A stretch of DNA of 28,335 nt from Lachnospiraceae bacterium (lineage in GTDB: Bacteria > Bacillota > Clostridia > Lachnospirales > Lachnospiraceae), in contig VSNY01000040.1 in assembly GCA_009774535.1 (NCBI GenBank), positions 1-28,335 on the forward strand, read 5' to 3'. A program made the translations under genes and the position numbers. Under the pieces are notes generated by a model, which had not been told where the DNA came from, made no database searches, and saw only the letters and a list, made by a program, of their open reading frames with translations. Below, in pieces: positions 15,644 through 24,615 of this stretch. The stretch's first letter is position 1. Each line of letters starts with the position of its first letter.

Positions 15644-18600
15644 ATGAAAATGATAAATGCAGAGTTAATAAAAAGAAAGTCAGCTAGTCTTGCAGCGTAT
15701 GAACGCGGCAATGATTTATTTGTAGATGAATGCGCCGGGCGCCTTGATATACAGAGGCTTACAAGAAGATCTTATAAAGTAGGCGCGTCTGTAAAGGGAA
15801 GTAATGGCACGCATTACAGTGTTCAGGCGACTGTGGTATATTTAGCAAAAGAGGAATTAATAAAAGATTATTCCTGCGGATGCATGGCGTTTGGGCAGCA
15901 GGAAGGATTGTGCAGGCATCTGGTGGCGATGCTGATGGAATTTAACTATAAAGCGGAGGACGGTGAACTTGACCAGTATGACGATCAGGAACCTATTTTT
16001 GAAAAGAGGTATGAAATACCTCTGAAGCAGGTTCCAAAGGAGCCCGCCAAACCGAGTGATCAGGAATTAAAGAAACTGGTGGATTATTATGTGTTATGCG
16101 ACCGTAATCAGTTCTGCCAGGAATATGGAAATGGAAATATAAGGCTGGAACCTACGCTGCATTTGGAAATGGAAAGAGAATCGTTAGAATTGAAAATAGG
16201 GACAACGCAGCTGTATGTGATCAAAGATATTGCGCAGCTGATTGATGATATTAAACAGATGCGGTATGTTACATATGGGAAAAAGCTGGCTTTTACGCAT
16301 ACGCAGAGCGCGTTTACGAGAGAATCGTCCGGAATTGTAAACTTATTATTGGAACTGGATAATGAAAATGAGTATTCTTATCGGTATAGAGGCTGGGGAT
16401 ATGGCAGTACGCAGCAGCGCCGTTCGGTTACATTGTCGCCGATCATGCTGGATCAGCTGTTGGAATTGTATGAGGGGAAAGAGCTGCAGGTGAATGATCA
16501 TATACTGCGGAAGGAATCAAAAGTATTTGTCTTGCGGAAAAACCCGCGGCTGCCGCTGAAGATTAAAGGGAATACAAAGGGCGCGGATGTTGAAATGGAG
16601 CCGGTATGTTTAATAGAAGGCAGCAGGTATTGGCATTTGCTGTGGCGGAATTGTTTTCATATTTGTACACGGGAATATTATGAGCAGATCAAAGGCTTTT
16701 TAAAACTGATGGTACAAGAGTATGAAAAGTTCAAAAGAACGAACTACTATAATTATTATAAGGAGGAACTGGACAATCCGTCTTTTTATTTGAGCGAGGA
16801 AGATTTTGGCGCTTTTGTAAAAAATGTAATTCCGATGGTAAGCGGCGCTATGGATGTACGGATTGAAAAAGTGGATTTTAAAGATTATGAGCCGCAGCAG
16901 GCGGTTTTTCAAACTTATCTGGATAAGGTCGGCAGACGAATTGAGTGCAAAGCGAAGGTAAAGTACGGAAATCAGGAGTATGATGTGGCTAAAATTCCGA
17001 CCAGGGAGGAAGCGATTCGGGATATCCGCAGTGAATTTCAGGTGCGGAGCATTCTGGAAACTTATTTTGAAGTGGCTTCGGACCAGCAGACGTATTACAG
17101 TAAAGAGGAAGATTCTATGCTGAGTTTTCTGGAAACCGGGCTTGCGCAGTTAGAAGCGGTATCGGAGATTTTCGTAACAGACCGTTTTAAACAGATGCGC
17201 GTGATTTCCATGCCGACGGTCACAACCGGGATTTCCATGAAAGGCAATCTGCTGGATGTAAGCTGGAATGTGGAAGGCATGAGCGCGCAGGAAGTCATGG
17301 ATATTTTGGCCGATTATAAGAATAAGAAAAAATACCATAAGCTGGAATCCGGTGATTTTATCCGGCTGGATGATCAGTCGCTGGCAGTGCTGGCAGAGTT
17401 AAACGAGGGGCTGCATCTGACCAAAGACCAGTTAAAGCAGCGCAAAGCGGAGGTGCCGCTGTATCGTTCTCTGTATCTGGATGCGCTGATGAAAGATCAT
17501 GCAGAGTATATAAGAATCGAGCGGGACAAGCAATTTAAGAATATCATACGTGAAATGCGTGCGATGGAAGACGGTGATCAGGAAATTCCGCAGGAAATCC
17601 ATGCGGTGCTGCGCCCATATCAGGAAATTGGCTTTCAATGGCTGTGTTCTCTTGCAAAGTTTGGGTTTGGCGGTATTTTAGCGGACGATATGGGTTTGGG
17701 GAAAACATTGGAAGTGCTGACCTTTTTGGCGGCGCATCCGGATACCAGGGCGCTGGTGGTCTGTCCGGCTTCCCTGGTGTATAATTGGGAAGAAGAATGC
17801 AGACGCTTTTATCCGTCGGCACAGGTTGCGGCGGTTGCAGGCGCTGCGGCTGCAAGAAAAAGGCAGATTGAAGAATGGGAAAAATTTGATATATTAATTA
17901 CTTCGTATGATTTATTAAAACGAGATATAGAAATTTACGAGAGTAAGCAGTTTGATTATGTTGTGATTGATGAAGCGCAGTATATTAAAAATGCCTCTAC
18001 GCTGGCGGCAAAGGCGGTAAAGGCGCTGGCGGCCGGATGCAGGTTTGCGCTGACCGGAACGCCCATTGAAAACCGCTTAAGCGAACTGTGGAGTATTTTT
18101 GAGTTTTTGATGCCAGGCTACCTTTTTAGTTATCAGCGGTTTAAAGAAGAACTGGAAGGGCCGATTACAGAAAGTAAAGATGATACGGCAAGGGTCAGGC
18201 TGTCCCGGTTTGTCCGGCCGTTTATTCTGCGCCGTCTGAAAAAAGACGTATTAAAAGAGCTGCCGGACAAAGTAGAAGAAGTCGTCTATGCAAGGATGGA
18301 AGGAGAGCAAAGCAGCATTTACCAGGCGCGTGAAAAACAGTTGTTAATGATGCTGTCCAACCAGACGGATGCAGAATTCAAGACGCAAAAGCTGTGGGTG
18401 CTGGCGGAACTGACCGCCCTGCGCCAAATTTGCTGCAATCCGGCGCTTGTCTATGAGAATTATACCGGAGATTCCGCAAAGACGAAAACATGTGTCGAAG
18501 TAGTCGAAAATGCAGTGGCCAGCGGACATAAAGCGCTGCTGTTTTCACAGTTTGCATCCATGCTGGAGCATTTGTCCAAGCTGTTTGCAGAACACGGACT

Positions 18601-18994
18601 GCGTGCGTTTATGCTGACAGGCAAGACCAGCAAAGAGGAACGCCGCCGTCTGGTTACGGAATTTCAAAGAGGGGAAGCGGATGTATTTTTGATTTCTTTA
18701 AAGGCGGGCGGTACGGGATTAAACCTGACAGCTGCCGATCTGGTCATCCATTATGATCCATGGTGGAACCTGGCGGCACAGAACCAGGCGACTGACCGCG
18801 CTTACCGGATTGGGCAGGATAACAAAGTCACGGTGCTGCGTCTGATTATGAAAGGGACGATCGAAGAACGGATCTTAAAGATGCAGGAAGATAAGCAGAA
18901 TCTGGCGGATTCGGTTATTTCTGAGGACGGCGTGTCCATTACCGGATTGGACAAAGAACAACTGATCAAAGTTTTAGAAGAAAAAAATGGTTGA
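15644..18994 (+). CDS. SWIM-domain SNF2-family helicase/ATPase
   Basis: DNA translocase of 1116 residues, the largest protein here. A SWIM zinc finger opens it (Cys78, Cys80, Cys90, His92 in CGCMAFGQQEGLCRHL). A long SNF2-associated region reaches to about 640. The ATPase core begins near 650: LRPYQEIGFQWL, Walker A in DDMGLGKT (681-688), DEAQ box at 776-779 (VVIDEAQYIKN) and ALTGTPIENRLSELWSIFEF. The second lobe carries LKAGGTGLNLTAADLVIHYD and the closing ATDRAYRIGQ motif VI. Bacterial proteins of this build are common in Clostridia and are thought to remodel protein-DNA complexes or act in repair or transcription; the exact role is unknown. No partner genes of a known defence system are adjacent. 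Its stop codon lies within the -35 of the trp operon promoter. Confidence 0.94.
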   Translation: MKMINAELIKRKSASLAAYERGNDLFVDECAGRLDIQRLTRRSYKVGASVKGSNGTHYSVQATVVYLAKEELIKDYSCGCMAFGQQEGLCRHLVAMLMEFNYKAEDGELDQYDDQEPIFEKRYEIPLKQVPKEPAKPSDQELKKLVDYYVLCDRNQFCQEYGNGNIRLEPTLHLEMERESLELKIGTTQLYVIKDIAQLIDDIKQMRYVTYGKKLAFTHTQSAFTRESSGIVNLLLELDNENEYSYRYRGWGYGSTQQRRSVTLSPIMLDQLLELYEGKELQVNDHILRKESKVFVLRKNPRLPLKIKGNTKGADVEMEPVCLIEGSRYWHLLWRNCFHICTREYYEQIKGFLKLMVQEYEKFKRTNYYNYYKEELDNPSFYLSEEDFGAFVKNVIPMVSGAMDVRIEKVDFKDYEPQQAVFQTYLDKVGRRIECKAKVKYGNQEYDVAKIPTREEAIRDIRSEFQVRSILETYFEVASDQQTYYSKEEDSMLSFLETGLAQLEAVSEIFVTDRFKQMRVISMPTVTTGISMKGNLLDVSWNVEGMSAQEVMDILADYKNKKKYHKLESGDFIRLDDQSLAVLAELNEGLHLTKDQLKQRKAEVPLYRSLYLDALMKDHAEYIRIERDKQFKNIIREMRAMEDGDQEIPQEIHAVLRPYQEIGFQWLCSLAKFGFGGILADDMGLGKTLEVLTFLAAHPDTRALVVCPASLVYNWEEECRRFYPSAQVAAVAGAAAARKRQIEEWEKFDILITSYDLLKRDIEIYESKQFDYVVIDEAQYIKNASTLAAKAVKALAAGCRFALTGTPIENRLSELWSIFEFLMPGYLFSYQRFKEELEGPITESKDDTARVRLSRFVRPFILRRLKKDVLKELPDKVEEVVYARMEGEQSSIYQAREKQLLMMLSNQTDAEFKTQKLWVLAELTALRQICCNPALVYENYTGDSAKTKTCVEVVENAVASGHKALLFSQFASMLEHLSKLFAEHGLRAFMLTGKTSKEERRRLVTEFQRGEADVFLISLKAGGTGLNLTAADLVIHYDPWWNLAAQNQATDRAYRIGQDNKVTVLRLIMKGTIEERILKMQEDKQNLADSVISEDGVSITGLDKEQLIKVLEEKNG

Positions 18995-19019
18995 CAAAGC
19001 AAAAAAAATGTGCTTTAAT
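18991..19019 (+). promoter_or_regulatory. Sigma-A promoter of the trp operon
   Basis: A perfect TTGACA (18991-18996) is followed after 17 bases by TTTAAT (19014-19019). The -35 overlaps the TGA stop codon of the helicase. Transcription should begin near 19026, just ahead of the T-box leader. Confidence 0.87.
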
Positions 19020-19025
19020 AATCTC

Positions 19026-19496
19026 GTAAAACAATCAAAATTAAATATTCGCATAAACCGATGATGTGGAGATAAAAATAATTGTGCATGTCCAGAGAGT
19101 CCGGGCAGGTGGGAGCCGGATCAAACGCAGATTATTAAATGGACCACGGAGGGCGCAGTCAAAAGCAGCAAAGACAGACGGGATTTCATAATGAAATCCG
19201 GATTTAAATTCAGACTTTTTAGCGAGAAAGATGCTGCCGAGTATTCTGCGACGTTGGGCATACGTCAGTTGCCGGAGATATGATGGTATCTCGCCAAAGT
19301 GTATAGGGAAATCCTATAAAGCAAGGTGGCACCGCGGATGATGATAAGAAGATGATTTTGTCTTGTATAAGATTTTGTCTTATATCAGGGTTTGTCCTGC
19401 ATAAGATTTTGCGCAGGCAGAGTTATGATTTTCAACTGCTGTAAGAAGCTGGGGAAATGATAATTCAGGTCATTGAAATTATAACACCCGTCCTTG
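19026..19496 (+). promoter_or_regulatory. Tryptophan-specific T-box leader
   Basis: RNA element that binds uncharged tRNA-Trp and prevents termination. Stem I: GTGG (19066-19069) pairs with CCAC (19144-19147) and AATAAT (19077-19082) with ATTATT (19131-19136); the internal loop between them holds the specifier codon TGG (19140-19142) followed by A. The tip of stem I pairs TCCGG (19100-19104) with CCGGA (19116-19120). A hairpin GAGATA...TATCTC follows near 19275. The T-box itself is AAGGTGGCACCGCGG (19323-19337). The antiterminator pairs CAAGG (19322-19326) and GCGG (19334-19337) with CCGTCCTTG (19488-19496), leaving the 7-base bulge TGGCACC; its TGGC fits the GCCA end of a tRNA with G73, as in tRNA-Trp. 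The interval between the arms is unusually long, about 150 bases. Confidence 0.93.
19346..19417 (+). repeat. Mini-hairpin repeats inside the T-box antiterminator loop
   Basis: Related copies of AAGATTTTGTCTT occur at about 19349-19364, 19367-19383 and (partial) 19402-19412. The middle copy is a perfect hairpin, ATAAGA-TTTTG-TCTTAT (19367-19383). CAGG (19386-19389) pairs with CCTG (19396-19399), while CCTGC (19396-19400) can instead pair with GCAGG (19413-19417), so two folds compete. The whole set lies between the two arms of the antiterminator. Confidence 0.7.
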
Positions 19497-19536
19497 ATCA
19501 TGTTTATTTTACATGGATCAAGGACGGGTGTTTTTT
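19485..19536 (+). terminator. T-box-controlled terminator of the trp operon leader
   Basis: A 20-base-pair stem runs from ACACCCGTCCTTG at the left to CAAGGACGGGTGT at the right, with one bulged G and a 7-base loop TTATTTT, and is followed by TTTTTT (19531-19536). Its left arm contains CCGTCCTTG, the same bases that complete the T-box antiterminator, so the two structures exclude each other. Confidence 0.95.
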
Positions 19537-19674
19537 GCTGTACAAGGAATATGGATGCAAAAACGCGTATCTGGTATTCGTATATGCTGTGACTGGCCCG
19601 TTGGAAAGAAAGTCGGGATATTTGATAGGAGATTGTGGCGCAAAAGAAGTTAAGATCTTACAGGAGGTGTCGTG

Positions 19675-21234
19675 ATGATCTGTCCATCTTTATTAAAAGT
19701 AAAAGAAATTTTACAAAGCAGAAATGTGCAGGAGCATACCAGCGAGATACCGGATGCGACAAAATTACCAATGCAAGACGGCGGTGGCACAGAATATGAG
19801 TTTCGCAGAATACCGATTAAAATGGAATTGTATGCGGATTCGGTTACAACAGTTATGGCAGTCAGGCGTTTAAAATACGCCAGCCATCATTGTTTTCTGT
19901 TAGAAAGCGCGGAACCGTCCAGGCAGTGGGGCAGGTATTCGTTTCTGGGGTACGATCCGACGATGGAAATTACGTGTCACAATGGGATCGTGAAAATTTC
20001 AGATCGAACATCAGGAATGATAATGACGCAGCAGACAGACGATCCGAATGCGCTGCTGCGCCAGATTATGGATGCAAACCGTGCGCCTCAAATTGAAGGG
20101 ATGCCGCCGTTTTCCGGAGGTCTGGTCGGCTATTTTTCCTATGACTATCTGAAATACAAAGAACCATCGCTGCGGCTGGATGCCAAAGACGAAGAATACT
20201 TTCAGGACGCCGATTTGATGTTGTTTGACAAGGTAGCTGCCTTTGATCACTATAGGCAAAAGATAATCTTAATTGTAAATATAAGAACAGATAATTTGGA
20301 GCGATCCTATTTGGAAGGAGTCAGTTATCTGCAGGAAATGGCTTCGCTGCTTACCAAGGGCAGACTGGCAGAAAACCCTCCGCTGCAGTTAAAAAGCAAG
20401 TTCCGGTATTTGTTTGACAAACCAGGTTATTGTGAAATTGTGGAAAAAGCAAAGAAATATATTCGGGAAGGAGATATTTTTCAGGTTGTATTAGCAAATC
20501 GGATGGAAGCAGACATGGAGGGCAGTCTTTTGGATACCTATCGTATTCTGCGCACGTCAAATCCATCTCCGTATATGTTTTATTTTTCCAGCGACGATAT
20601 CGAAATCGCGGGCGCGTCACCGGAAACGCTTGTCAAGCTGGAAAACGGCAGGCTGTATACATTTCCGCTGGCAGGCACAAGGCCGAGAGGGGCCACGCGC
20701 GAAGAAGACATTGCTCTGGAACAGAGCCTGCTTTCGGATGAAAAAGAATGCGCGGAACACAATATGCTGGTGGATTTGGGCCGGAATGATCTTGGCAAAA
20801 TCAGCCGGATCGGCACGGTCAGGATGGAAAAATACAAAAGTGTAGAGCGGTTTTCTCACGTGATGCACCTTGGGTCTGCCGTCAGCGGTCAGATCCGGGA
20901 AGACCGGGACGCGCTGGATGCAATCGACGCGGTTCTGCCTGCCGGAACGCTTTCAGGTGCGCCTAAGCTGCGGGCCTGTGAGATTATAAATGAACTGGAA
21001 GGACAGAAACGCGGAATCTACGGCGGCGCGATCGGATATTTGGATTTTACGGGAAATATGGATACCTGCATTGCCATCCGCATTGCATTTGCGAAAAATG
21101 GAAAAGTATTTGTACGTTCGGGTGCGGGAATAGTGGCGGACAGTGTACCAGAGATGGAGTTTACAGAATGCGTTAATAAAGCAGGAGCGGTGATCCAGGC
21201 ATTGAAGCAGGCAGAAGGAGGAATTGATTTATGA
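19675..21234 (+). CDS. trpE: Anthranilate synthase component I
   Basis: Large subunit of 519 residues that makes anthranilate from chorismate with ammonia supplied by TrpG. The N-terminal LLES motif (about 75-78) is the tryptophan feedback-binding element. The chorismate-binding half includes AGASPETLVKLENG, PLAGTRPRGA, EHNMLVDLGRNDLGKI and LPAGTLSGAPKLRA, all diagnostic of TrpE. The ATG at 19675 is seven bases after AGGAGG; an adjacent in-frame GTG at 19672 is too close to the site. It is the first gene of the operon, with a 138-base leader after the T-box terminator, and it overlaps trpG by the four bases ATGA. Confidence 0.97.
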   Translation: MICPSLLKVKEILQSRNVQEHTSEIPDATKLPMQDGGGTEYEFRRIPIKMELYADSVTTVMAVRRLKYASHHCFLLESAEPSRQWGRYSFLGYDPTMEITCHNGIVKISDRTSGMIMTQQTDDPNALLRQIMDANRAPQIEGMPPFSGGLVGYFSYDYLKYKEPSLRLDAKDEEYFQDADLMLFDKVAAFDHYRQKIILIVNIRTDNLERSYLEGVSYLQEMASLLTKGRLAENPPLQLKSKFRYLFDKPGYCEIVEKAKKYIREGDIFQVVLANRMEADMEGSLLDTYRILRTSNPSPYMFYFSSDDIEIAGASPETLVKLENGRLYTFPLAGTRPRGATREEDIALEQSLLSDEKECAEHNMLVDLGRNDLGKISRIGTVRMEKYKSVERFSHVMHLGSAVSGQIREDRDALDAIDAVLPAGTLSGAPKLRACEIINELEGQKRGIYGGAIGYLDFTGNMDTCIAIRIAFAKNGKVFVRSGAGIVADSVPEMEFTECVNKAGAVIQALKQAEGGIDL

Positions 21235-21803
21235 TTTTATTAATCGACAATTATGACAGCTTTTCCTACAATCTGTATCAGCTGATGGGAAGCATGGAGC
21301 CGGAACTTACGGTAATACGAAATGATGCGCTGACTGTGGAAGAGATTCAGGAAAAAAAGCCTTCTGCGATTGTCATATCTCCGGGACCGGGAAGACCCGC
21401 GGACGCAGGCATTTGTGTGGAAGCTGTCCGCAGGTTTTGCGGAACCATTCCGATCCTGGGCGTCTGCCTGGGGCATCAGGCAATCTGTGAAGCGTTTGGT
21501 GGTGTTGTGTCTTATACAAAAGAGCTGATGCATGGAAAAGCATCTATGATCCGGCTGGATACAGAAAGCGTTCTTTTTCAGGGGATGCAGCAGGAGATTT
21601 TGGCAGCGAGATATCATTCCCTGACAGCGCTGAAGCAGAAACTGCCGGATTGTCTGCAAGTGACAGCACAGACAGAAGATGGTGAGATCATGGCTGTACA
21701 ACACCGCAAATACCCGGTGTATGGTCTGCAGTTCCATCCGGAATCCATTCTCACGCCGGATGGCGCTTGGATTGTTGGAAATTTTCTAAAACATATCAAA
21801 TAA
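21231..21803 (+). CDS. trpG: Anthranilate synthase component II, glutamine amidotransferase
   Basis: Small subunit of 190 residues that releases ammonia from glutamine for TrpE. It is a class I amidotransferase: nucleophile Cys79 in GVCLGHQ, and His169 and Glu171 in LQFHPES. The oxyanion region reads SPGPGRPADAG. It is unfused to TrpD, unlike in enterobacteria. Its ATG overlaps the trpE stop, indicating coupled translation. Such subunits are sometimes shared with folate synthesis; the location argues for tryptophan. Confidence 0.96.
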   Translation: MILLIDNYDSFSYNLYQLMGSMEPELTVIRNDALTVEEIQEKKPSAIVISPGPGRPADAGICVEAVRRFCGTIPILGVCLGHQAICEAFGGVVSYTKELMHGKASMIRLDTESVLFQGMQQEILAARYHSLTALKQKLPDCLQVTAQTEDGEIMAVQHRKYPVYGLQFHPESILTPDGAWIVGNFLKHIK

Positions 21804-21860
21804 AAAATGCCGGGCAAGGAAGAGACAGTTTGAGAACTATAGAGCGGAGGTTATTATTAT

Positions 21861-22871
21861 ATGATTAAAGAAGCTATTATATCGTTGCGAAATAAGGAAA
21901 ATCTAAGCTATGATACGGCGAAAACGGTAATGCATGAAATTATGGGAGGCCAGGCAAGCCAGATTCAGATGAGCGCATATCTGACAGCGCTTGCGATCAA
22001 AGGAGAAACGATCGATGAAATAACCGGATCGGCAAAAGGAATGCGCGAACATTGTATCCGTCTGCTGCATGATCAGAATGTCCTTGAAATTGTGGGAACA
22101 GGCGGAGATCAATCCAATTCATTTAATATATCTACCACCGCGGCGCTTGTAATATCTGCCGCGGGAGTACCCGTTGCCAAGCATGGCAACCGTGCGGCGT
22201 CCAGCCGGTGCGGTGCGGCAGACGTATTAGAAGCGCTTGGTGTAAATATTACAATTCCGCCGGAAAAAAGTACAGAATTACTTAATAGAATCAATATTTG
22301 TTTTTTGTTCGCACAAAATTATCATCTGGCAATGAAATATGTAGCGCCGGTACGAAAGGAACTGGGCATACGTACCGTGTTTAATATTCTCGGACCGCTG
22401 ACGAATCCGGCGGGAGCCAGTATGCAGGTTATGGGCGTCTATGAGGAGTCTTTGGTAAAGCCGTTAGCCAGAGTGCTGATCAATCTTGGGGTGAAAAGCG
22501 CAATGGTTGTATACGGGCAGGATGTGTTGGATGAGATTTCAATCAGCGCGCCTACAACAGTATGTGAAATCAGGGACGGTAAGGACGATTCCTATACGAT
22601 AGAGCCAGAGCAGTTTGGATTCGCGACATGCGGCAAAGAAGAACTGACAGGCGGTACGCCTGAAGAAAATGCGGCGATTACGAGAGCTGTTTTAGATGGC
22701 CAGCAAGGCCCGAAACGAAATGCAGTTGTCCTAAACGCGGGAGCCGGGCTGTATGTGGCAGGCCAGGCAGCGACTTTGGAAAAAGGGGTGCGAATGGCAG
22801 AACAATTGATTGATAGCGGAGCGGCAAAGCGGCAGTTGGAACAGTTTATCAAATTATCAAATGAAGATTAG
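21861..22871 (+). CDS. trpD: Anthranilate phosphoribosyltransferase
   Basis: Enzyme of 336 residues that joins anthranilate to phosphoribosyl pyrophosphate. The PRPP site shows GTGGD (79-83) and NISTTAALV; KHGNRAASSRCGAADVLEALG is the usual anthranilate/PRPP loop, and RTVFNILGPLTNPA is also characteristic. GGAGG lies ten bases before the ATG. It is third in the operon, 57 bases after trpG and followed by a 180-base gap before trpC in which I see no gene or terminator. Confidence 0.97.
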   Translation: MIKEAIISLRNKENLSYDTAKTVMHEIMGGQASQIQMSAYLTALAIKGETIDEITGSAKGMREHCIRLLHDQNVLEIVGTGGDQSNSFNISTTAALVISAAGVPVAKHGNRAASSRCGAADVLEALGVNITIPPEKSTELLNRINICFLFAQNYHLAMKYVAPVRKELGIRTVFNILGPLTNPAGASMQVMGVYEESLVKPLARVLINLGVKSAMVVYGQDVLDEISISAPTTVCEIRDGKDDSYTIEPEQFGFATCGKEELTGGTPEENAAITRAVLDGQQGPKRNAVVLNAGAGLYVAGQAATLEKGVRMAEQLIDSGAAKRQLEQFIKLSNED

Positions 22872-23051
22872 ATTATATAAAGTCCGTTGTGAGAGGCGTT
22901 TGTTCCTTACGATGTATAATAAGAATTGGAAAGGGCTGGCAGCTGAATCAGAATCATAATGGAAAGATTTGATTGATAGTAATGATGGTATTGACTAATA
23001 TGTGGAAATGTTAGGAAATTGAAAAAATACGAGAAATTAAAAGGAAAAAAT

Positions 23052-23843
23052 ATGACGATTTTAGATGAAATTGCAGCTAAAACAAAAGAAAGAATTGCGC
23101 AAAAAAGGGTAAAGGCGCCAGTACAGATGATACGCAGTCAGGCGGAAAAAATGCCATTAGACGACAGCTTTCCGTTTGCACAGGCATTGAAACAGCCAGG
23201 AATGTCTTTGATTTGCGAAGTAAAAAAAGCTTCTCCGTCCAAAGGAATCATAGCGGAGGACTATCCGTATCTGCAAATTGCAAAAGCTTATGAAGATGCA
23301 GGTGCGTCCGCGATCTCCTGTCTGACAGAACCCTATTATTTTCAGGGGAAGGATCAATATTTGCAGGAAATTACCAGGGAGGTATCGATTCCGGTACTTC
23401 GGAAAGATTTTACGGTTGATGCATATATGATCTATGAAGCAAAAATACTTGGAGCATCCGCCATATTGCTGATTTGCGCTATTTTAGATGACAGCGAATT
23501 AAAGGAATACTTAACAATAGCAAAAGAACTGGGTCTGTCTGCGCTGACAGAAGTGCATACTGAGAAAGAAGCAGAACGTGCCTTAGCGTGCAATGCCGAG
23601 ATAATTGGCGTAAATAATCGTGATTTAAAAACATTTCATGTAGATGTATATACGAGTATACGGCTTCGGAAACTGGTTCCAAGAGATCATATCTATGTAT
23701 CTGAAAGCGGAATTCAAAATGCGGATGACCTCGCGCAGCTTTATAAAAATGGCATTGACGCCGTACTGATTGGTGAAATGCTGATGCGGGCAGAAGACCA
23801 ACGCGGAATGGTAGAAAGTCTGAAGTCACGCTGCGGGAGTTAG
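23052..23843 (+). CDS. trpC: Indole-3-glycerol-phosphate synthase
   Basis: Barrel enzyme of 263 residues that closes the indole ring. Catalytic segments: CEVKKASPSKG (55-65), VLRKDFTVD, LTEVHTEKEA, IIGVNNRDLKTF and VSESGI. It is a stand-alone protein, not fused to TrpF. The start was set at the ATG following AAAAGGAAAA; an in-frame TTG at 23019 is possible but badly placed relative to any ribosome site. It is followed by trpF after 117 bases. Confidence 0.96.
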   Translation: MTILDEIAAKTKERIAQKRVKAPVQMIRSQAEKMPLDDSFPFAQALKQPGMSLICEVKKASPSKGIIAEDYPYLQIAKAYEDAGASAISCLTEPYYFQGKDQYLQEITREVSIPVLRKDFTVDAYMIYEAKILGASAILLICAILDDSELKEYLTIAKELGLSALTEVHTEKEAERALACNAEIIGVNNRDLKTFHVDVYTSIRLRKLVPRDHIYVSESGIQNADDLAQLYKNGIDAVLIGEMLMRAEDQRGMVESLKSRCGS

Positions 23844-23960
23844 TAGACGGAACGTGTAAAGTGAAATTTTGGCGATAGCTGACAATATTATTTTGAACAT
23901 AGTGAGGAGAGGAACGTAACAGTTCAATGGGTGGCTTGAACGGTTACAGATGAGCAGAGA

Positions 23961-24587
23961 GTGACAAAGATTAAGATTTGCGGATTAACGAGTATGGATG
24001 ATATTTTGACGGTGAATGAGTATCAGCCGGATTATATTGGTTTTGTATTTGCCCAAAAGAGCAGGCGGTTTATTTCGGTAAAGCAAGCGGCCAGATGCAA
24101 ACAGTTTCTTTCTGAACAAATCGCTTCTGTAGGTGTATTTGTAAATGAACCAAAGGAACGGGTTGCTGAATTGTTAAATCAGAATATTATACAAGTCGCA
24201 CAACTTCATGGTAACGAGACTGAGCAGGAAATTATTTGGATTAAGCAGCAAACTGGAAAACCAGTAATTAAAGCGGTTTCGGTGCATAGTAAAGACGATG
24301 TTCCATATTGGCAGCAAAGCAGCGCTGATTACCTGCTGTTTGACAATGGAGCAGGCGGTACTGGTATGGCGTTTGATTGGAATCTGCTTACAGAGTCTGA
24401 CAAACCATATTTTTTAGCAGGAGGCATTCATTCTGGTAATTTGGCCAAGGCACTGACGAAAGGCGCATATGCGATTGACTTATCCAGCGGCGTAGAAACA
24501 AACGGAACGAAGGACCCGGATAAAATTGCTGAAGTTATAAGAATGGTTCGCGGCACGTCAGCAAACAAAGCGAACAGTCTGATCTAA
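23961..24587 (+). CDS. trpF: Phosphoribosylanthranilate isomerase
   Basis: Barrel enzyme of 208 residues performing the Amadori rearrangement before TrpC. The catalytic pair is Cys7 in KIKICGLT and Asp128 in LLFDNGAGGTGMAFDW; VAQLHGNE and FLAGGI are also family segments. The start codon is GTG with only a weak AGAG site. A four-codon reading frame (ATG at 23950, stop TGA at 23962) ends across the GTG and might feed ribosomes to it. The gene sits between trpC and trpB. Confidence 0.94.
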   Translation: MTKIKICGLTSMDDILTVNEYQPDYIGFVFAQKSRRFISVKQAARCKQFLSEQIASVGVFVNEPKERVAELLNQNIIQVAQLHGNETEQEIIWIKQQTGKPVIKAVSVHSKDDVPYWQQSSADYLLFDNGAGGTGMAFDWNLLTESDKPYFLAGGIHSGNLAKALTKGAYAIDLSSGVETNGTKDPDKIAEVIRMVRGTSANKANSLI

Positions 24588-24615
24588 AACAGTCAGAAAA
24601 AGAAAGGAGTATTTT

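Noticed and set aside
15644..18994. SNF2 helicase as part of a phage-defence island
   Set aside because: Neighbours are an acetyltransferase and the trp operon; no methylase, nuclease or other defence partner is present in the window.
19457..19675. A 72-codon open frame between the T-box and trpE as a Trp-rich leader peptide
   Set aside because: It runs straight through the terminator hairpin, has only one Trp, and has no suitable ribosome site; control is explained by the T-box.
23019..23051. TTG at 23019 as the trpC start
   Set aside because: The ATG at 23052 has a better spaced AAGGA site and matches the usual protein start.
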